Assembly: GCA_963922815.1 (NCBI GenBank)
Contig: CAWUKD010000002.1
Coordinates: 9,778-73,777, forward strand
Length of the DNA stretch: 64,000 bases
Reading direction: 5' to 3'
Source of the DNA: SZUA-146 sp963922815
GTDB taxonomy: Bacteria > Pseudomonadota > Gammaproteobacteria > Steroidobacterales > SZUA-146
Under the pieces are notes generated by a model. It searched no databases. It was not told the origin of the DNA and saw only the letters and a list, made by a program, of their open reading frames with translations. The position numbers and the translations under genes were made by a program. Position 1 is the first letter of the stretch; each line of letters starts with the position of its first letter. Below, piece after piece: positions 8,388 to 17,410 of this stretch.

Positions 8388-8870
8388 ATGACCGAGAACG
8401 TACAAATTTCGCGCGGTGCTTACGCCGTCCCCGACACCGAGCTCAAAGACAAGGCTCGCATCGGGGTCGACGCCGGGTTGGGCCGACGCTTCTTTAATCT
8501 GCTGTTCGATACGCTGGCGATACTGGTGATTTCAGAATTCCTGCTGCCAATTGTATGGTTGTTTTTGGTCGATGGTCGTGAGCTGGCGGCTGTAGATATG
8601 TTTTATATGGAACTGACCCCTGACTTCCTGCCCTTCGTGCTGATTATCTACTACGTGCTGTTTGAGTGGCTGACAGGCCGTACGCCCGGCAAGGTGGTCA
8701 CCAGCACTTATGTGGTCAACCAGGATGGTCATTCACCAGGTTTTTGGCCGACGGTGGCCAGAAGTTGTGTTCGACTCGTTCCGTTCGAGCTCGTGTCAAT
8801 CTATTTCAGCGCGAACCGCCGCAGCTGGCACGATCTGGTGTCGCGAACCCAGGTGGTCGTGCGCATTTAG
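8388..8870 (+). CDS. RDD family membrane protein
   Basis: 160 residues from ATG 8388; a GTG at 8379 is in frame. The start RRFFNLLFDTLAIL carries the family Arg-Asp pattern, followed by two or three hydrophobic segments (about 30-50 and 75-95) and EWLTGRTPGKVV, the second conserved RDD block. C-terminal RRSWHDLVSRTQVV is also typical. RDD proteins are small inner-membrane proteins of unclear role, some linked to ion exchange. Its last four bases overlap the end of the convergent pilin gene. A second RDD gene lies at 22856. Confidence 0.85.
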   Translation: MTENVQISRGAYAVPDTELKDKARIGVDAGLGRRFFNLLFDTLAILVISEFLLPIVWLFLVDGRELAAVDMFYMELTPDFLPFVLIIYYVLFEWLTGRTPGKVVTSTYVVNQDGHSPGFWPTVARSCVRLVPFELVSIYFSANRRSWHDLVSRTQVVVRI

Positions 8871-9343
8871 GATCGACACTCAAGAGGTACCATGCTGCGC
8901 AGCGCCGTGGATGCGTTTGTGCCCATGCGAGTCATGCCGGGTGGAGCCTGACGATACCCGCAGCTCCAGTCGATCGGGCTTCGCGGACTTCCGGTCACCA
9001 TCAGTGGCTGCAGCGAGAGTGTTTTGGCGTCGACAACTTTATTAACGTGGTGTCCAAAGGTGATATTAATGACGCCGTTGTCGATCGCGACAGCGGCGAC
9101 ATAATTGCCCAGAATCTTGTCGGCCGGTGGAATTCCGAGAGCTTCATTGTTCACCGGAAACCGGCCATTCAGACGATAGTAGTCAACGACATCCTGCTGG
9201 TAGGGGGCTGCGAGTGCTATTCCTTCCTGTATCTGTTTGGCTACGATGCGATTCATGAAGTTGGGCATGGCGTAGCTGCTGACAATTCCCATGATGGCTA
9301 TGACAATCATCATTTCGAGTAGTGTAAAACCTCTGGCGAACAT
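8867..9343 (-). CDS. type IV pilin-like protein
   Basis: 158 residues. The N-terminus MFARG-FTLLEMMIVIAIMGIV is a class III prepilin signal: a very short leader, cleavage after Gly5, Glu at position 5 of the mature chain, then a hydrophobic helix. The globular part has two Cys near the C-terminus (WSCGY and LECRS) that may form the D-loop disulphide. It is similar in build to major pilins such as PilA. It lies 43 bases after a PilC-like gene on the same strand, and no other pilus genes are in the window. Needs a prepilin peptidase and assembly ATPase from elsewhere. Confidence 0.9.
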   Translation of the reverse strand: MFARGFTLLEMMIVIAIMGIVSSYAMPNFMNRIVAKQIQEGIALAAPYQQDVVDYYRLNGRFPVNNEALGIPPADKILGNYVAAVAIDNGVINITFGHHVNKVVDAKTLSLQPLMVTGSPRSPIDWSCGYRQAPPGMTRMGTNASTALRSMVPLECRS

Positions 9344-9386
9344 GGCGTTTCCTTGATGTGCAGTTTGGTGGCGTAGAAGGAATGAA

Positions 9387-10331
9387 TCAGATGGCGCCCA
9401 TTCGGAAAATCGGACGATAGTAATCGGTAATCATCAGGAACAGAACAATTGCCGTAACGGCGGTGACTATCTTGTTCCATAGAGACGACGCGTGATCAAT
9501 CGCGCTGTCCACGCGACGCCTGGACTCTTCCAACTGATAGGAGAACTCGTTCTCAACCGTATCCAGCTTCATCGCCAGCTTTAGAGCGTTATCTTGCGAC
9601 GGGTTGTCCACGGAGACCGCGTGGCGGGAAAGATCGGCACTCTTCGCAGGACTTAACCCGCTGCGCACGAACAGCTGCTGCAGACCTGTAGAAAGGAACT
9701 GTTTGAGCGCCGAATTGATGGCGGACACGCCCGGCAAAAAGTGCACGGGCGCTGCGAAGTCTTTGCCAGAGCCCAGGGCATAGCTGCTTTTCAACGAAAG
9801 CCCGTACATTAGAACAGACAGGCCGGACAAAATTAAAAAAATCAGGGGATAGCCGAACAGGCCGAGGTGGTACAAAGGTGACAGCTCCACCGGCATAGCG
9901 GTCGTGAGCATCGAGTTTATACTCACCATTTGCGGATACACGTGAAAGACATAAACGCAGCTGACGATCAGGCCAACCAGGCAGAGCACTATCATGTACG
10001 AGTAGCGAGTGACCAGACTTTGGCGAATTTCGGCCCCGATGTCCCGGAGCTGATCGCCCAGAACCAGTGCCGCCATTAACAGTGCAGGGCGTTGTTCGGG
10101 TTCAATGTCCGACTGATCCAGAACCCGGCTTAATCCGCCCAGTTGATTCGCGATAAACGGTTCGGCTGCAACACCATGCCGGGTTGCCGCGAGTCGTGTC
10201 AGCAGTGACCGGTAGCTGTCGTCGCATTCGTTTTGCAGCTGAGTCAGCGCCTCGGCATGGCTGTCGCCGCGCTGGCGGAGCCAGTTGTATTGGCGTGCAA
10301 GGTGTCTGAGTCGGGCCTCGTCCTGTTGCAT
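9387..10331 (-). CDS. PilC/GspF-like inner-membrane protein, degenerate
   Basis: 314 residues. An N-terminal alpha-helical cytosolic part (residues 1-110: RGDSHAEALTQL, then LGDQLRDIGAEIRQSLVTRYSYMIVL) resembles one T2SF repeat, with a helix pair at about 115-175, a second cytosolic stretch, and a final helix ending YYRPIFRMGAI, like the PilC C-terminal YLPIF-x-LG. True PilC is about 400 residues with two full repeats; here the first is shortened. With the pilin immediately downstream, a role as a dedicated assembly platform is likely. Assignment is from pattern resemblance, not a clear family match. Confidence 0.6.
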   Translation of the reverse strand: MQQDEARLRHLARQYNWLRQRGDSHAEALTQLQNECDDSYRSLLTRLAATRHGVAAEPFIANQLGGLSRVLDQSDIEPEQRPALLMAALVLGDQLRDIGAEIRQSLVTRYSYMIVLCLVGLIVSCVYVFHVYPQMVSINSMLTTAMPVELSPLYHLGLFGYPLIFLILSGLSVLMYGLSLKSSYALGSGKDFAAPVHFLPGVSAINSALKQFLSTGLQQLFVRSGLSPAKSADLSRHAVSVDNPSQDNALKLAMKLDTVENEFSYQLEESRRRVDSAIDHASSLWNKIVTAVTAIVLFLMITDYYRPIFRMGAI

Positions 10332-10572
10332 GAGTATCCATTGGTCAGCGAAAACGTTGTCGGGTCGACTGGCACTATCATCATCAGGCCATCATACGTT
10401 CGCTCGGTGACCCGGCGCAATGTCCATCAAGGCCCGAAACGCGCGTCAGATCACCGCCCGTAACGACGCTCAGGCGGTACTCAGGAATCAGCCTGAACGT
10501 TGCGTCGTGCGATTGCGGTGGCTCAAATGACGTGTCGAATACCACGTGCCGGACGCGCGATTTTCGGGGTGG

Positions 10573-12198
10573 TTATCCGCCGGTAAACGTCGCCCAGATC
10601 ACGCCAACCACTACCAGAACCAGAGTGCTTAAAACCATGTCCGTTCGGCGCCAGCCAGCATCACTGGCCGACGCTGCCTTCTTCTGATCAACCGTGGCAA
10701 ACGTGAGGTCTTTGAGTTTTTCGTCGTCAGGTGCCTGGGTCATCAGGCTTACCAGCACCAGTGCCAACACGCAGATGATGAACAGGATAATCGCAAAGTG
10801 CAGGAAATTAATATTAACGACATCCAGCAATGCACCTGACAGGGACGCTTTATTCATTTCCAGAAGCAGCCGTCCGATGCCAAGCAGGAAGCCGATCACC
10901 AGTGCGGCAATAGCGCCGGTTGAATTAACGCGTTTCCAGAGTACGCCAATCAGGAATACGGCCGCGATGGGTGGGGAAATATAGGCCTGCACGCTCTGGA
11001 TGTACTTGAACAGCTCACCGGACAACAAGTCCATGAATGGAATCCAGAGGAGCCCGAAACCGACCAGTACGGCCGTGGCTATCCGGCCCACCGTGACCAG
11101 CGTGCGCTCCGAGGCGTCGGGCTGAATACGCTTGTAGATGTCCATGGTGAAAAGCGTGGAACAGGAGTTGAACACGGACGACAGTGAACTCATCAATGCG
11201 GCGAGAAGACCCGCCGCTACAAGACCGCGTAAACCGGCCGGAAGCAGGGTATTCACAAGCTGAGGCAGCGCTTCGTCCGGGTGATCGAGCGGCATTGATC
11301 CTGATTTGAACATGACATAGGCGATTACGCCCGGCAGTACGAACAGGAACAAAGGGAGCTGCTTGAGAAACGCGGCGAATATGGTGCCGCGTCGGGCGTG
11401 GTCCTGATTGTGGGCCGCCAGCACGCGCTGGACGATAAACTGGTCCGTACACCAGTACCATACGCCGAGAATCGGTGCACCAAACAGAATGCCGGTCCAT
11501 GGAAAATCCGGGTGCGACATGGGTTTCCAAAGATCGAAATACTCAGCTCCCGCGCTGGCCTGGAGTCCCTGCCAGCCGCCCACATGATTTAAACCGATAA
11601 CGGTGACAGCAATTGCTCCGCCGAGTAACACGAACATCTGCACCATATCGGTGTAAAGGACGGCTCGAAGGCCGCCCCAGATGGTGTAAATACCGGTGGC
11701 AATGACAACGATCAGGGCACCTGTCCAGAAATCGATGCCCATCAGCACTTTGAACACAATGCCACCCGCGGCAATGGTGACGGAAATTTTGGTCAGCACA
11801 TAGCCGACGATTGAAATGATGGCGACGTACAGGCGAGGACCCGAGGAGTACCGCCGTTCCAGAAATTCGGGCATGGTGAACACGCCGCTTGCCAGGTAGA
11901 ACGGTACGAAAAGCCAGCCGAGCAGCAGCAGAATAAGCCCGGCCAGAATTTCAAACTGGGCCACGGCTACACCGCCCGAAGCCCCGGAACCGGCCAGCCC
12001 GATCAGGTGTTCTGATCCGATGTTGGAGGCAAACAGGGAGGCGCCAACGATGAACCAGCCCGTGTTCTTGCCGGCCAGAAAGAATCCTTCGGTGTCGCTT
12101 CCGCCGGTACGCTGCATTCCGGAATAGAAGGCAACCCCGAAAATAATCACGAAGTACACACCAACAACCACCCAATCGAGTGTGTCAAAAAGTCCCAT
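10573..12198 (-). CDS. sodium/sugar symporter, SSS family (SGLT-like)
   Basis: 541 residues from ATG 12198, preferred for GGGGAT about 8 bases upstream; in-frame starts at 12213 and 12222 also exist. About 14 transmembrane helices. The segment EGFFLAGKNTGWFIVGASLFASNIGSEHLIG is the SGLT hallmark with the sodium-site Ser/Ala residues, and WYWCTDQFIVQRVLAA is the conserved TM7 block of vSGLT-type sugar transporters. It imports a hexose, probably glucose or galactose, with Na+. Divergent from glucokinase, with predicted LacI operators in the shared control region, so uptake and phosphorylation are probably co-regulated. Confidence 0.92.
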   Translation of the reverse strand: MGLFDTLDWVVVGVYFVIIFGVAFYSGMQRTGGSDTEGFFLAGKNTGWFIVGASLFASNIGSEHLIGLAGSGASGGVAVAQFEILAGLILLLLGWLFVPFYLASGVFTMPEFLERRYSSGPRLYVAIISIVGYVLTKISVTIAAGGIVFKVLMGIDFWTGALIVVIATGIYTIWGGLRAVLYTDMVQMFVLLGGAIAVTVIGLNHVGGWQGLQASAGAEYFDLWKPMSHPDFPWTGILFGAPILGVWYWCTDQFIVQRVLAAHNQDHARRGTIFAAFLKQLPLFLFVLPGVIAYVMFKSGSMPLDHPDEALPQLVNTLLPAGLRGLVAAGLLAALMSSLSSVFNSCSTLFTMDIYKRIQPDASERTLVTVGRIATAVLVGFGLLWIPFMDLLSGELFKYIQSVQAYISPPIAAVFLIGVLWKRVNSTGAIAALVIGFLLGIGRLLLEMNKASLSGALLDVVNINFLHFAIILFIICVLALVLVSLMTQAPDDEKLKDLTFATVDQKKAASASDAGWRRTDMVLSTLVLVVVGVIWATFTGG

Positions 12199-12248
12199 TC
12201 CGGTAATCCCCATTTGCACCAATATGTTGCTCTTTACAGTAGGCGGCG

Positions 12249-12266
12249 ACTGATAACGCTGTCAAC
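12249..12266 (-). promoter_or_regulatory. predicted LacI-family operator before the sugar symporter
   Basis: ACTGATAACGCTGTCAAC matches 14 of 18 bases of the perfect palindrome at 2067. On the minus strand it contains TTGACA (12265-12260), which with TACTGT (12241-12236) and an 18-bp spacer could be the symporter promoter. Operator and -35 overlap, as at the glk site. Confidence 0.6.
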
Positions 12267-12405
12267 AAGAGGTGGGTCGTTCGACAGTTTGGTGGTTGCA
12301 GTGGCCTGCTTTTTTCTATTTAACAGCCTGATTAATGCCCGATAAATTAGCCAAATAGGTAGTGTGGGTGAGTGATTTTTCAACAGTTGTCTATAAATCG
12401 ACCAA

Positions 12406-12423
12406 ATTGACAACGATGTCAGT
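12406..12423 (+). promoter_or_regulatory. predicted LacI-family operator before glk
   Basis: ATTGACAACGATGTCAGT differs from the perfect palindrome at 2067 in only two bases. It covers the -35 box of the glk promoter, so binding would block RNA polymerase. Confidence 0.72.
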
Positions 12424-12435
12424 TCTGGCTATAAC
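12407..12435 (+). promoter_or_regulatory. sigma70 promoter of glk
   Basis: TTGACA (12407-12412), a 17-base spacer and TATAAC (12430-12435) form a near-consensus sigma70 promoter. Initiation near 12442 would leave a leader of about 120 bases before glk. Confidence 0.75.
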
Positions 12436-12561
12436 TCAGGAGCAGTCCGGCCGAATAAAATGGTGCGACGCAAGATAAATGCCTCGCGCTGTCTTGCATG
12501 CCCGATTGCCTGAGACACAGGTAACTGACCGGCCCGATAAAATAAGAATGGATAAGAATTG

Positions 12562-13644
12562 ATGAGTAACCGCTTCGAACAAGGCAACGGTAAACTGACC
12601 GGTAGTACCCGGACCGGTGGTGATCTCGAGCGCTCCGATCTCAATGGTTCGGATATGTCCGGAGTGCCAGACTACTCGCGTTTCGTAGCCGACATTGGCG
12701 GTACTCACGCACGGTTTGCTCTGGTCGATAACTCCGGGTCACGGCAGCGTTCTTTGGTTGATGTCAAAGTGTTTAACTGTGCTGATTTCGATGGTCCGGC
12801 TGAAACCCTGATTGCGTATCAGGAATACCTTGGCCACAGCTTGCCTGATCGCGCGTGCATTGCCGCCGCCGGTCCCGTCAACGCCGGAGAAGTCTATTTC
12901 ACTAATCTGGACTGGCGCATGTCCGCCAAAGAGCTGCGAAAAGAGCTGGACATCAAACAGGTAGAAATCGTTAATGATTTCACGGCGGTGGCTCATGCGG
13001 TTTCGAAGCTGTCCGACAAGGACATCCGAATCGTTCATCAAGGCACCAGGCAACGGGAAGGCAGACAGGTTGTGGTTGGGGCCGGAACCGGGCTTGGGGT
13101 GGCTGCGCTGTCAAATATTGATGGACAAGTTAGCGTAATCGACAGCGAAGGCGGGCATACGCGTTTTGCTCCGGCTGATGACGAAGAGCGTGAGCTGCTT
13201 AAATACCTGAGTCGCACTCAGGATTTCGTTTCGGTGGAAAAACTGCTGGCGGGCCCTGGAATCAGATCCATTCACAGCGCGCTGTGCCAGATCAATGGCA
13301 CAACAGCGAAGGACCTGACGGCGGAAGAAATTACGTCCCATGCCCGCAGTGGAGCGCACCCGGACTGTGTGCGCACGGTGCAGGTTTACACCCGGATACT
13401 TGCGTCGTTTTGCACCAACCTCGCACTAACCTTCAATGCCCGCGGTGGCATTTATCTGGTGGGAGAGATCTTCCGGTCGATTGAGCCGTTTCTGACGGAC
13501 CCGGATTTCGAGCGTCGCTTCATTGATGCCGGCGCCATGGTACAGATGGTGAATGATACGGCGGTTTCACTGGTACTTGTGGAAGACCCCGGTTTATACG
13601 GGGCTGCGTTTTGCAGCATTAATGAGTCGGGCCAGGCTGCCTGA
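12562..13644 (+). CDS. glk: glucokinase
   Basis: 360 residues from ATG 12562, with GGATAAG about 6 bases upstream. The first 33 residues before SRFVADIGGTHARFALVD are a polar extension beyond the usual 320-residue Glk; ATG 12655 would remove it but has no ribosome site. The phosphate-1 ATP loop (DIGGTHARFAL), the sugar-contacting VNDFTAVAHAV with catalytic Asp, VVGAGTGLGVAAL (phosphate 2) and DSEGGHTRFAP (the EGGH sugar site) mark the Glk (not ROK) family. It phosphorylates glucose to glucose 6-phosphate in the cytoplasm. Paired with the divergent SGLT-like importer and the convergent LacI regulator. Confidence 0.94.
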   Translation: MSNRFEQGNGKLTGSTRTGGDLERSDLNGSDMSGVPDYSRFVADIGGTHARFALVDNSGSRQRSLVDVKVFNCADFDGPAETLIAYQEYLGHSLPDRACIAAAGPVNAGEVYFTNLDWRMSAKELRKELDIKQVEIVNDFTAVAHAVSKLSDKDIRIVHQGTRQREGRQVVVGAGTGLGVAALSNIDGQVSVIDSEGGHTRFAPADDEERELLKYLSRTQDFVSVEKLLAGPGIRSIHSALCQINGTTAKDLTAEEITSHARSGAHPDCVRTVQVYTRILASFCTNLALTFNARGGIYLVGEIFRSIEPFLTDPDFERRFIDAGAMVQMVNDTAVSLVLVEDPGLYGAAFCSINESGQAA

Positions 13645-13683
13645 ACATCGGCTCAAACCAGTATCTGACTGCGCTTAAGGCAG

Positions 13684-14700
13684 TCACTCACGGGCCCGCC
13701 CCGTTGATTCCCGCAATACCAAAGATGAGTCAATAGACGCAGATTGCACAGCGGCCGGCTGGCTGTGCAACTGATCCAGTAACAGAGAGGCAGCCCGCTC
13801 TCCCATGCGTTTTACCGGTTGTTTGACAGTGGTCAGCGAGGGCCAGACCTGGCTGGCCATGGGGATGTCGTCAAATCCTGCCACCGACAGATCCTGCGGC
13901 ATGGAAAGCTTCATTTCGTGAGCAACCCGCAGTACGCCCGTCGCCATGTCGTCGTTACTGGCAATAATGGCCGTAGGACGGTGGCTGTGCAGCAGCAGTT
14001 TCCGCGCACACTCTTCGCCGGATTCAAAACTGTTGTTACCCTGCATGACCAGCTCATTGTCCATGTCGATACCGCTTGATTTCAGGCCGTCCTGATAACC
14101 CTGAAAGCGATTCGCCACGGCCTTGTGATCAGGATGGCCGACGATAAAACCTATGCGGGTATGCCCCAGCGATGCGAGATAGCGGGTTAGGTCTGCGACG
14201 GCATCGCGATCATTGGTTGTCACCATGGCGCTTCCGGTATCCGGTTCCACGGCGCCGATACGTACATTGGGCGTTTTGAGCTCCTTGAGTCGTGCAAGGA
14301 GATCATGATCGTCGGAAAGTGGCGGAGTCAGGATCAGACCGTCTGCATTGGCATGACGCACGAGCGCTTCGATTTCGTCCGAAATTCCCGGGTCGCGGTA
14401 ACTGCACGGATGTATCAGCAGGTCGTAGCCACGTCGTCGCGTCTCGTCAATCACACCTTGCTGCACTCGCGCCACGTAGCTTGGGCTTGGGTTGTCGTAC
14501 AGCAGTCCAATCAGGTAAGAGCGGCGGCCTTTCAGGCTTCGCGCCGAGGCGTTTGGTCGGTAGTTCAGTTCCTTAATGGCTTTTTGAACAACGGCGCGAG
14601 TATTGTCACGGACGTTGGGTTCATCGTTGATGACGCGAGACACCGTCTTGATCGACACGCCGGCGCGTTTGGCAACGTCATGAATACTTTTTTTAGTCAC
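13684..14700 (-). CDS. LacI family transcriptional regulator of sugar use
   Basis: 338 residues from GTG 14700, with GGAG 7 bases upstream; the protein then starts TKKSIHDVAKRAGVSIKTVSRVIN, a textbook LacI helix-turn-helix with hinge helix PNASARSLKGRRS. Residues about 60-335 are the periplasmic-binding-protein-like sensor with NDDMATGVL and GFDDIPMASQV. It probably represses the adjacent glk and symporter, and perhaps the GH16 gene, releasing DNA on binding glucose or a glucan breakdown product. It converges with glk; TGACTGC/GCAGTCA inverted repeats (13666-13686) span its stop codon. Confidence 0.92.
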   Translation of the reverse strand: MTKKSIHDVAKRAGVSIKTVSRVINDEPNVRDNTRAVVQKAIKELNYRPNASARSLKGRRSYLIGLLYDNPSPSYVARVQQGVIDETRRRGYDLLIHPCSYRDPGISDEIEALVRHANADGLILTPPLSDDHDLLARLKELKTPNVRIGAVEPDTGSAMVTTNDRDAVADLTRYLASLGHTRIGFIVGHPDHKAVANRFQGYQDGLKSSGIDMDNELVMQGNNSFESGEECARKLLLHSHRPTAIIASNDDMATGVLRVAHEMKLSMPQDLSVAGFDDIPMASQVWPSLTTVKQPVKRMGERAASLLLDQLHSQPAAVQSASIDSSLVLRESTGRARE

Positions 14701-14871
14701 CGTGGTACTCCAAAAGCAGGTCCTCCGACCAATCCCGCTGGGATTCCGGCTCGGACAGACCCCGTGCATAGATGAGAGAACTGACGTAACAGTGTACTGG
14801 CTGATGAACGGAGGCGAAAGTTTCGTCGGGTAGAGCTCGTGCCGGTTCAGGCCTAATTCGCCAAAACCCGC

Positions 14872-16728
14872 CTAGAAAATCAGATTGAGCACGATCAGAG
14901 AGACCACAATAAATAAAATGGTCATGGCGCTGCCGGCGCGAATAAAATCGGCGACCCGGTAATCTCCAGGCCCCATGACGAGGGCATTTACCTGGTGGGT
15001 TGGAATCAGAAACGAATTCGACGTCGAAATGGCCACCGTGAGCGCGAACATGGCCGGATCTGCGCCTGTGGCCACGGCGATATTGATCGCGATAGGCACC
15101 AGAATAACGGTTGCCCCGATGTTGGATATAACCAGGGTAAACGCGGCGGCGATAACGGCGAGCATGAGTTGCAGTACCCAGGTCGGTACGCCATCGAATA
15201 CGTGCAGCGTGTGAAGGGCGATATAGTTGGCCGCACCGGAAGATTCCACGGCGTGGCCAAGGGGTAACAGCCCAGCCAGAAGGAAGACGGTTTTCCAGCT
15301 CACCGCGCTATACGCTTCGTCCATGGTCAGCACGCCGGTGACAATCATGCCGACTGCGCCGGTAAGAAGTGCGATGGGCAGCAGAATGTTGGTGAACAGC
15401 ACCATGCTCAGGGCCAGAGCGAAAAATCCGACAGCCAGTAGTAACTTGAACGGTTTACGCTCTTCTCTTGGGTAGTCCGAAGTAACAATAACCATATCGC
15501 GATCGGATTCCAGACGAGCAAGATTGTCCCAGCGTGTATGACACAGCAGGGTGTCGCCGGCCTGGAACGGAATGTCCTGCAGCTTGTGCGTGATGCTCGT
15601 ATCGCCTCGATAGATGGATAGCAAACTCAGGCCATACGACATGCGCATGCGCGTTTCCCTGACACTCTTGCCAATCAGCGTGGAGTCTGGCGGCACGATA
15701 ATTTCCGCGATACCGGCGATCGAGCGCGCCAGCAGGTGACGAAACTCAACCAGTTTGGGTCGAAGACGCAGCCCGTTTGCCACAATGAAGTGTTTGAGTT
15801 CGTCGTGCTGGGCAATGACGGCCAGCGTGGCAGGTGCTGCGATCGGTGCTTCGATCGGGGGAGCAACGAGTACCTTGCCTGCGTAGCGAGAGGCTACAAT
15901 TCGAACCTCAAACTCGCGCTGGACGCTTTTTATATCATGACCGACCAGAGGGCTATCAATCGGTACCTCAACTTCGCGTACCGCGGCGTCGACGCCATGC
16001 ATCCGCCGCAAATAGCGAATTGTACCGGCGCCACGGGTGACAACTTTACGTTCGCCCCGAGGCAAAACGTAGCGACCAAATAGAATGAAATAGGCCAGCC
16101 CGGCCGCGACCAGCGCAATACCCACAGGCGCGACAGAAAACAGCCCGAAGTGCTCCATTTGGTCGGCTTCCGAGAGTGACGCATTGGCGGCGTCGAGCAG
16201 GTCATTGAGCATGATGAGAGGACTGGACGCAATCATCGTCATGGTGCCGCCGAGAATGGCGCAAAACCCCATGGGCATCACCAGTCGTGACATTGGCAGG
16301 CCCGTTCGCGAGGAGATTCGGGCCACTACCGGCAGGAACAGCGCGGTGGCGCCTACGTTTTGCATAAATGCCGAAATAAACGCTACGGTGCTGGAGATCA
16401 GCATGACAATTTTTGATTCGGTCTGACTGCCGATTCTCATGATGACCCAGGCAACGCGTTCCATCACGCCGGTCTTGTCGAGACCGCCGCCCAGTATCAT
16501 CACGGCGATAATGGAGACCACCGCGTTACTGGACAGGCCGGAAAACAGAACGGAGGGGTCGAGCAGGCCGTCAAAGCCCGGTATATAAACGACCAGACCC
16601 AGCAGGGTCATAACCAGCAAGGCGGTTACGTCTACACGAAGATATTCTTTACTGAAAAGCACGACTGCCAGCACCACAAGCCCCAGAACGAGCATGATTT
16701 CAGTAGTGAGCGAGGGCAGTGCATCCAT
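14872..16728 (-). CDS. SLC13/DASS-type anion permease with two TrkA-C domains
   Basis: 618 residues from ATG 16728 (a GTG at 16737 is also in frame). It has a typical layout: an N-terminal helix bundle (residues 1-215), a cytosolic insert of two RCK/TrkA-C-like domains (about 215-400; VPIDSPLVGHDIKSV and VPPDSTLIGKSVRE), and a C-terminal bundle ending in ISTSNSFLIPTHQVNALVMGPG, the conserved SNS-type anion motif. Such proteins carry sulfate, dicarboxylates or similar anions with Na+. The ligand cannot be told from sequence. No operon partners. Confidence 0.87.
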   Translation of the reverse strand: MDALPSLTTEIMLVLGLVVLAVVLFSKEYLRVDVTALLVMTLLGLVVYIPGFDGLLDPSVLFSGLSSNAVVSIIAVMILGGGLDKTGVMERVAWVIMRIGSQTESKIVMLISSTVAFISAFMQNVGATALFLPVVARISSRTGLPMSRLVMPMGFCAILGGTMTMIASSPLIMLNDLLDAANASLSEADQMEHFGLFSVAPVGIALVAAGLAYFILFGRYVLPRGERKVVTRGAGTIRYLRRMHGVDAAVREVEVPIDSPLVGHDIKSVQREFEVRIVASRYAGKVLVAPPIEAPIAAPATLAVIAQHDELKHFIVANGLRLRPKLVEFRHLLARSIAGIAEIIVPPDSTLIGKSVRETRMRMSYGLSLLSIYRGDTSITHKLQDIPFQAGDTLLCHTRWDNLARLESDRDMVIVTSDYPREERKPFKLLLAVGFFALALSMVLFTNILLPIALLTGAVGMIVTGVLTMDEAYSAVSWKTVFLLAGLLPLGHAVESSGAANYIALHTLHVFDGVPTWVLQLMLAVIAAAFTLVISNIGATVILVPIAINIAVATGADPAMFALTVAISTSNSFLIPTHQVNALVMGPGDYRVADFIRAGSAMTILFIVVSLIVLNLIF

Positions 16729-16876
16729 GTTGTGCACAGAATACCATGTATCCGCGTGATCCGATTATACGAATTGTGTACGGCGCACTGATCGATTCGC
16801 CAAACTACTGGCACGCTGCATCATCCGATCCAATATTCGCAGCCTGCCTGCGACCGATCCGTGACCGGAGAGAACA

Positions 16877-16960
16877 ATGAATTCGACCAAGCGCGACTTA
16901 CTGATGAGCCGCTGGACAGGCTGGGGCCGGCAATGTGACGCGTTAAGCGCCTGCGGGTAG
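16877..16960 (+). CDS. possible 27-residue small protein
   Basis: A short open frame MNSTKRDLLMSRW... ends at TAG 16958-16960, preceded by GGAGAG 5 bases before the ATG. It sits in the 298-base gap between two minus-strand genes. The ribosome site is the only strong evidence; there is no recognisable family, promoter or terminator. It could be the remnant of a longer gene. Confidence 0.22.
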   Translation: MNSTKRDLLMSRWTGWGRQCDALSACG

Positions 16961-17026
16961 CCTAACTCAAACCGCGCCGACCGGTGGGATGGGCCCCGAG
17001 GCCGGTTTGGTCGAGAGCTCCGGGAA

Positions 17027-17356
17027 CTATGTTTTCTTGCTGTTGCGGCAGGCTGCTTCCCAGGCCAGCGTGGCCCAGCGTTTCATTTCGTCCGGGTCTT
17101 CGAGGGTTTCGGGAGGCGCTTCGTAGTAACTCATTTTTACCAGCTTGCCGGCTTTGTTGTACATGAACGGCTGTGAACCCGCCGCTTTGAACAAGGATAA
17201 GGTATCGCTATCGATCTTCAGGTAAAGCGTGTCGTCGGCTACCAGTCCGATCATGAGTCCGTCGTGATAGATGCCGTAACCACCAAACATGCGTTTGCTG
17301 TTGACGCTGCCAAACTCGGCGAATTGTTCCTGCAGGAAATCCACAAATTCAGACAT
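17027..17356 (-). CDS. TfoX N-terminal domain protein
   Basis: 109 residues. SVNSKRMFGGYGIYHDGLMIGLVADDTLYLKID matches the TfoX/Sxy N-terminal domain, and the rest (FMYNKAGKLVKMSYYEAPPE) its C-terminal part. Sxy/TfoX controls competence in some gammaproteobacteria, but this stand-alone short form lacks the second TfoX domain and its function is unknown. Confidence 0.85.
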   Translation of the reverse strand: MSEFVDFLQEQFAEFGSVNSKRMFGGYGIYHDGLMIGLVADDTLYLKIDSDTLSLFKAAGSQPFMYNKAGKLVKMSYYEAPPETLEDPDEMKRWATLAWEAACRNSKKT

Positions 17357-17410
17357 TAGTCATTCCCGTGATGTGATTTCAGGTGACTCGCGAACGTCAT
17401 TTCGCAAGTG

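Larger units (their letters stand above)
12199..12561. other. divergent control region of the symporter and glk
   Basis: About 360 bases with two operator-like palindromes (12249-12266 and 12406-12423), each of which includes a TTGACA that can act as a -35 box, one reading to the symporter and one to glk. A further CAACAGTTGTC at 12381-12391 has a wrong half-site spacing. No gene seen. Confidence 0.6.

Noticed and set aside
10351..10366. AACGTTGTC near the PilC-like start as a further LacI site
   Set aside because: Only one half-site fits; the other half of the palindrome is missing.
12381..12391. CAACAGTTGTC in the glk control region as a fourth operator
   Set aside because: The half-sites are one base further apart than in the other sites, and the flanks do not match.
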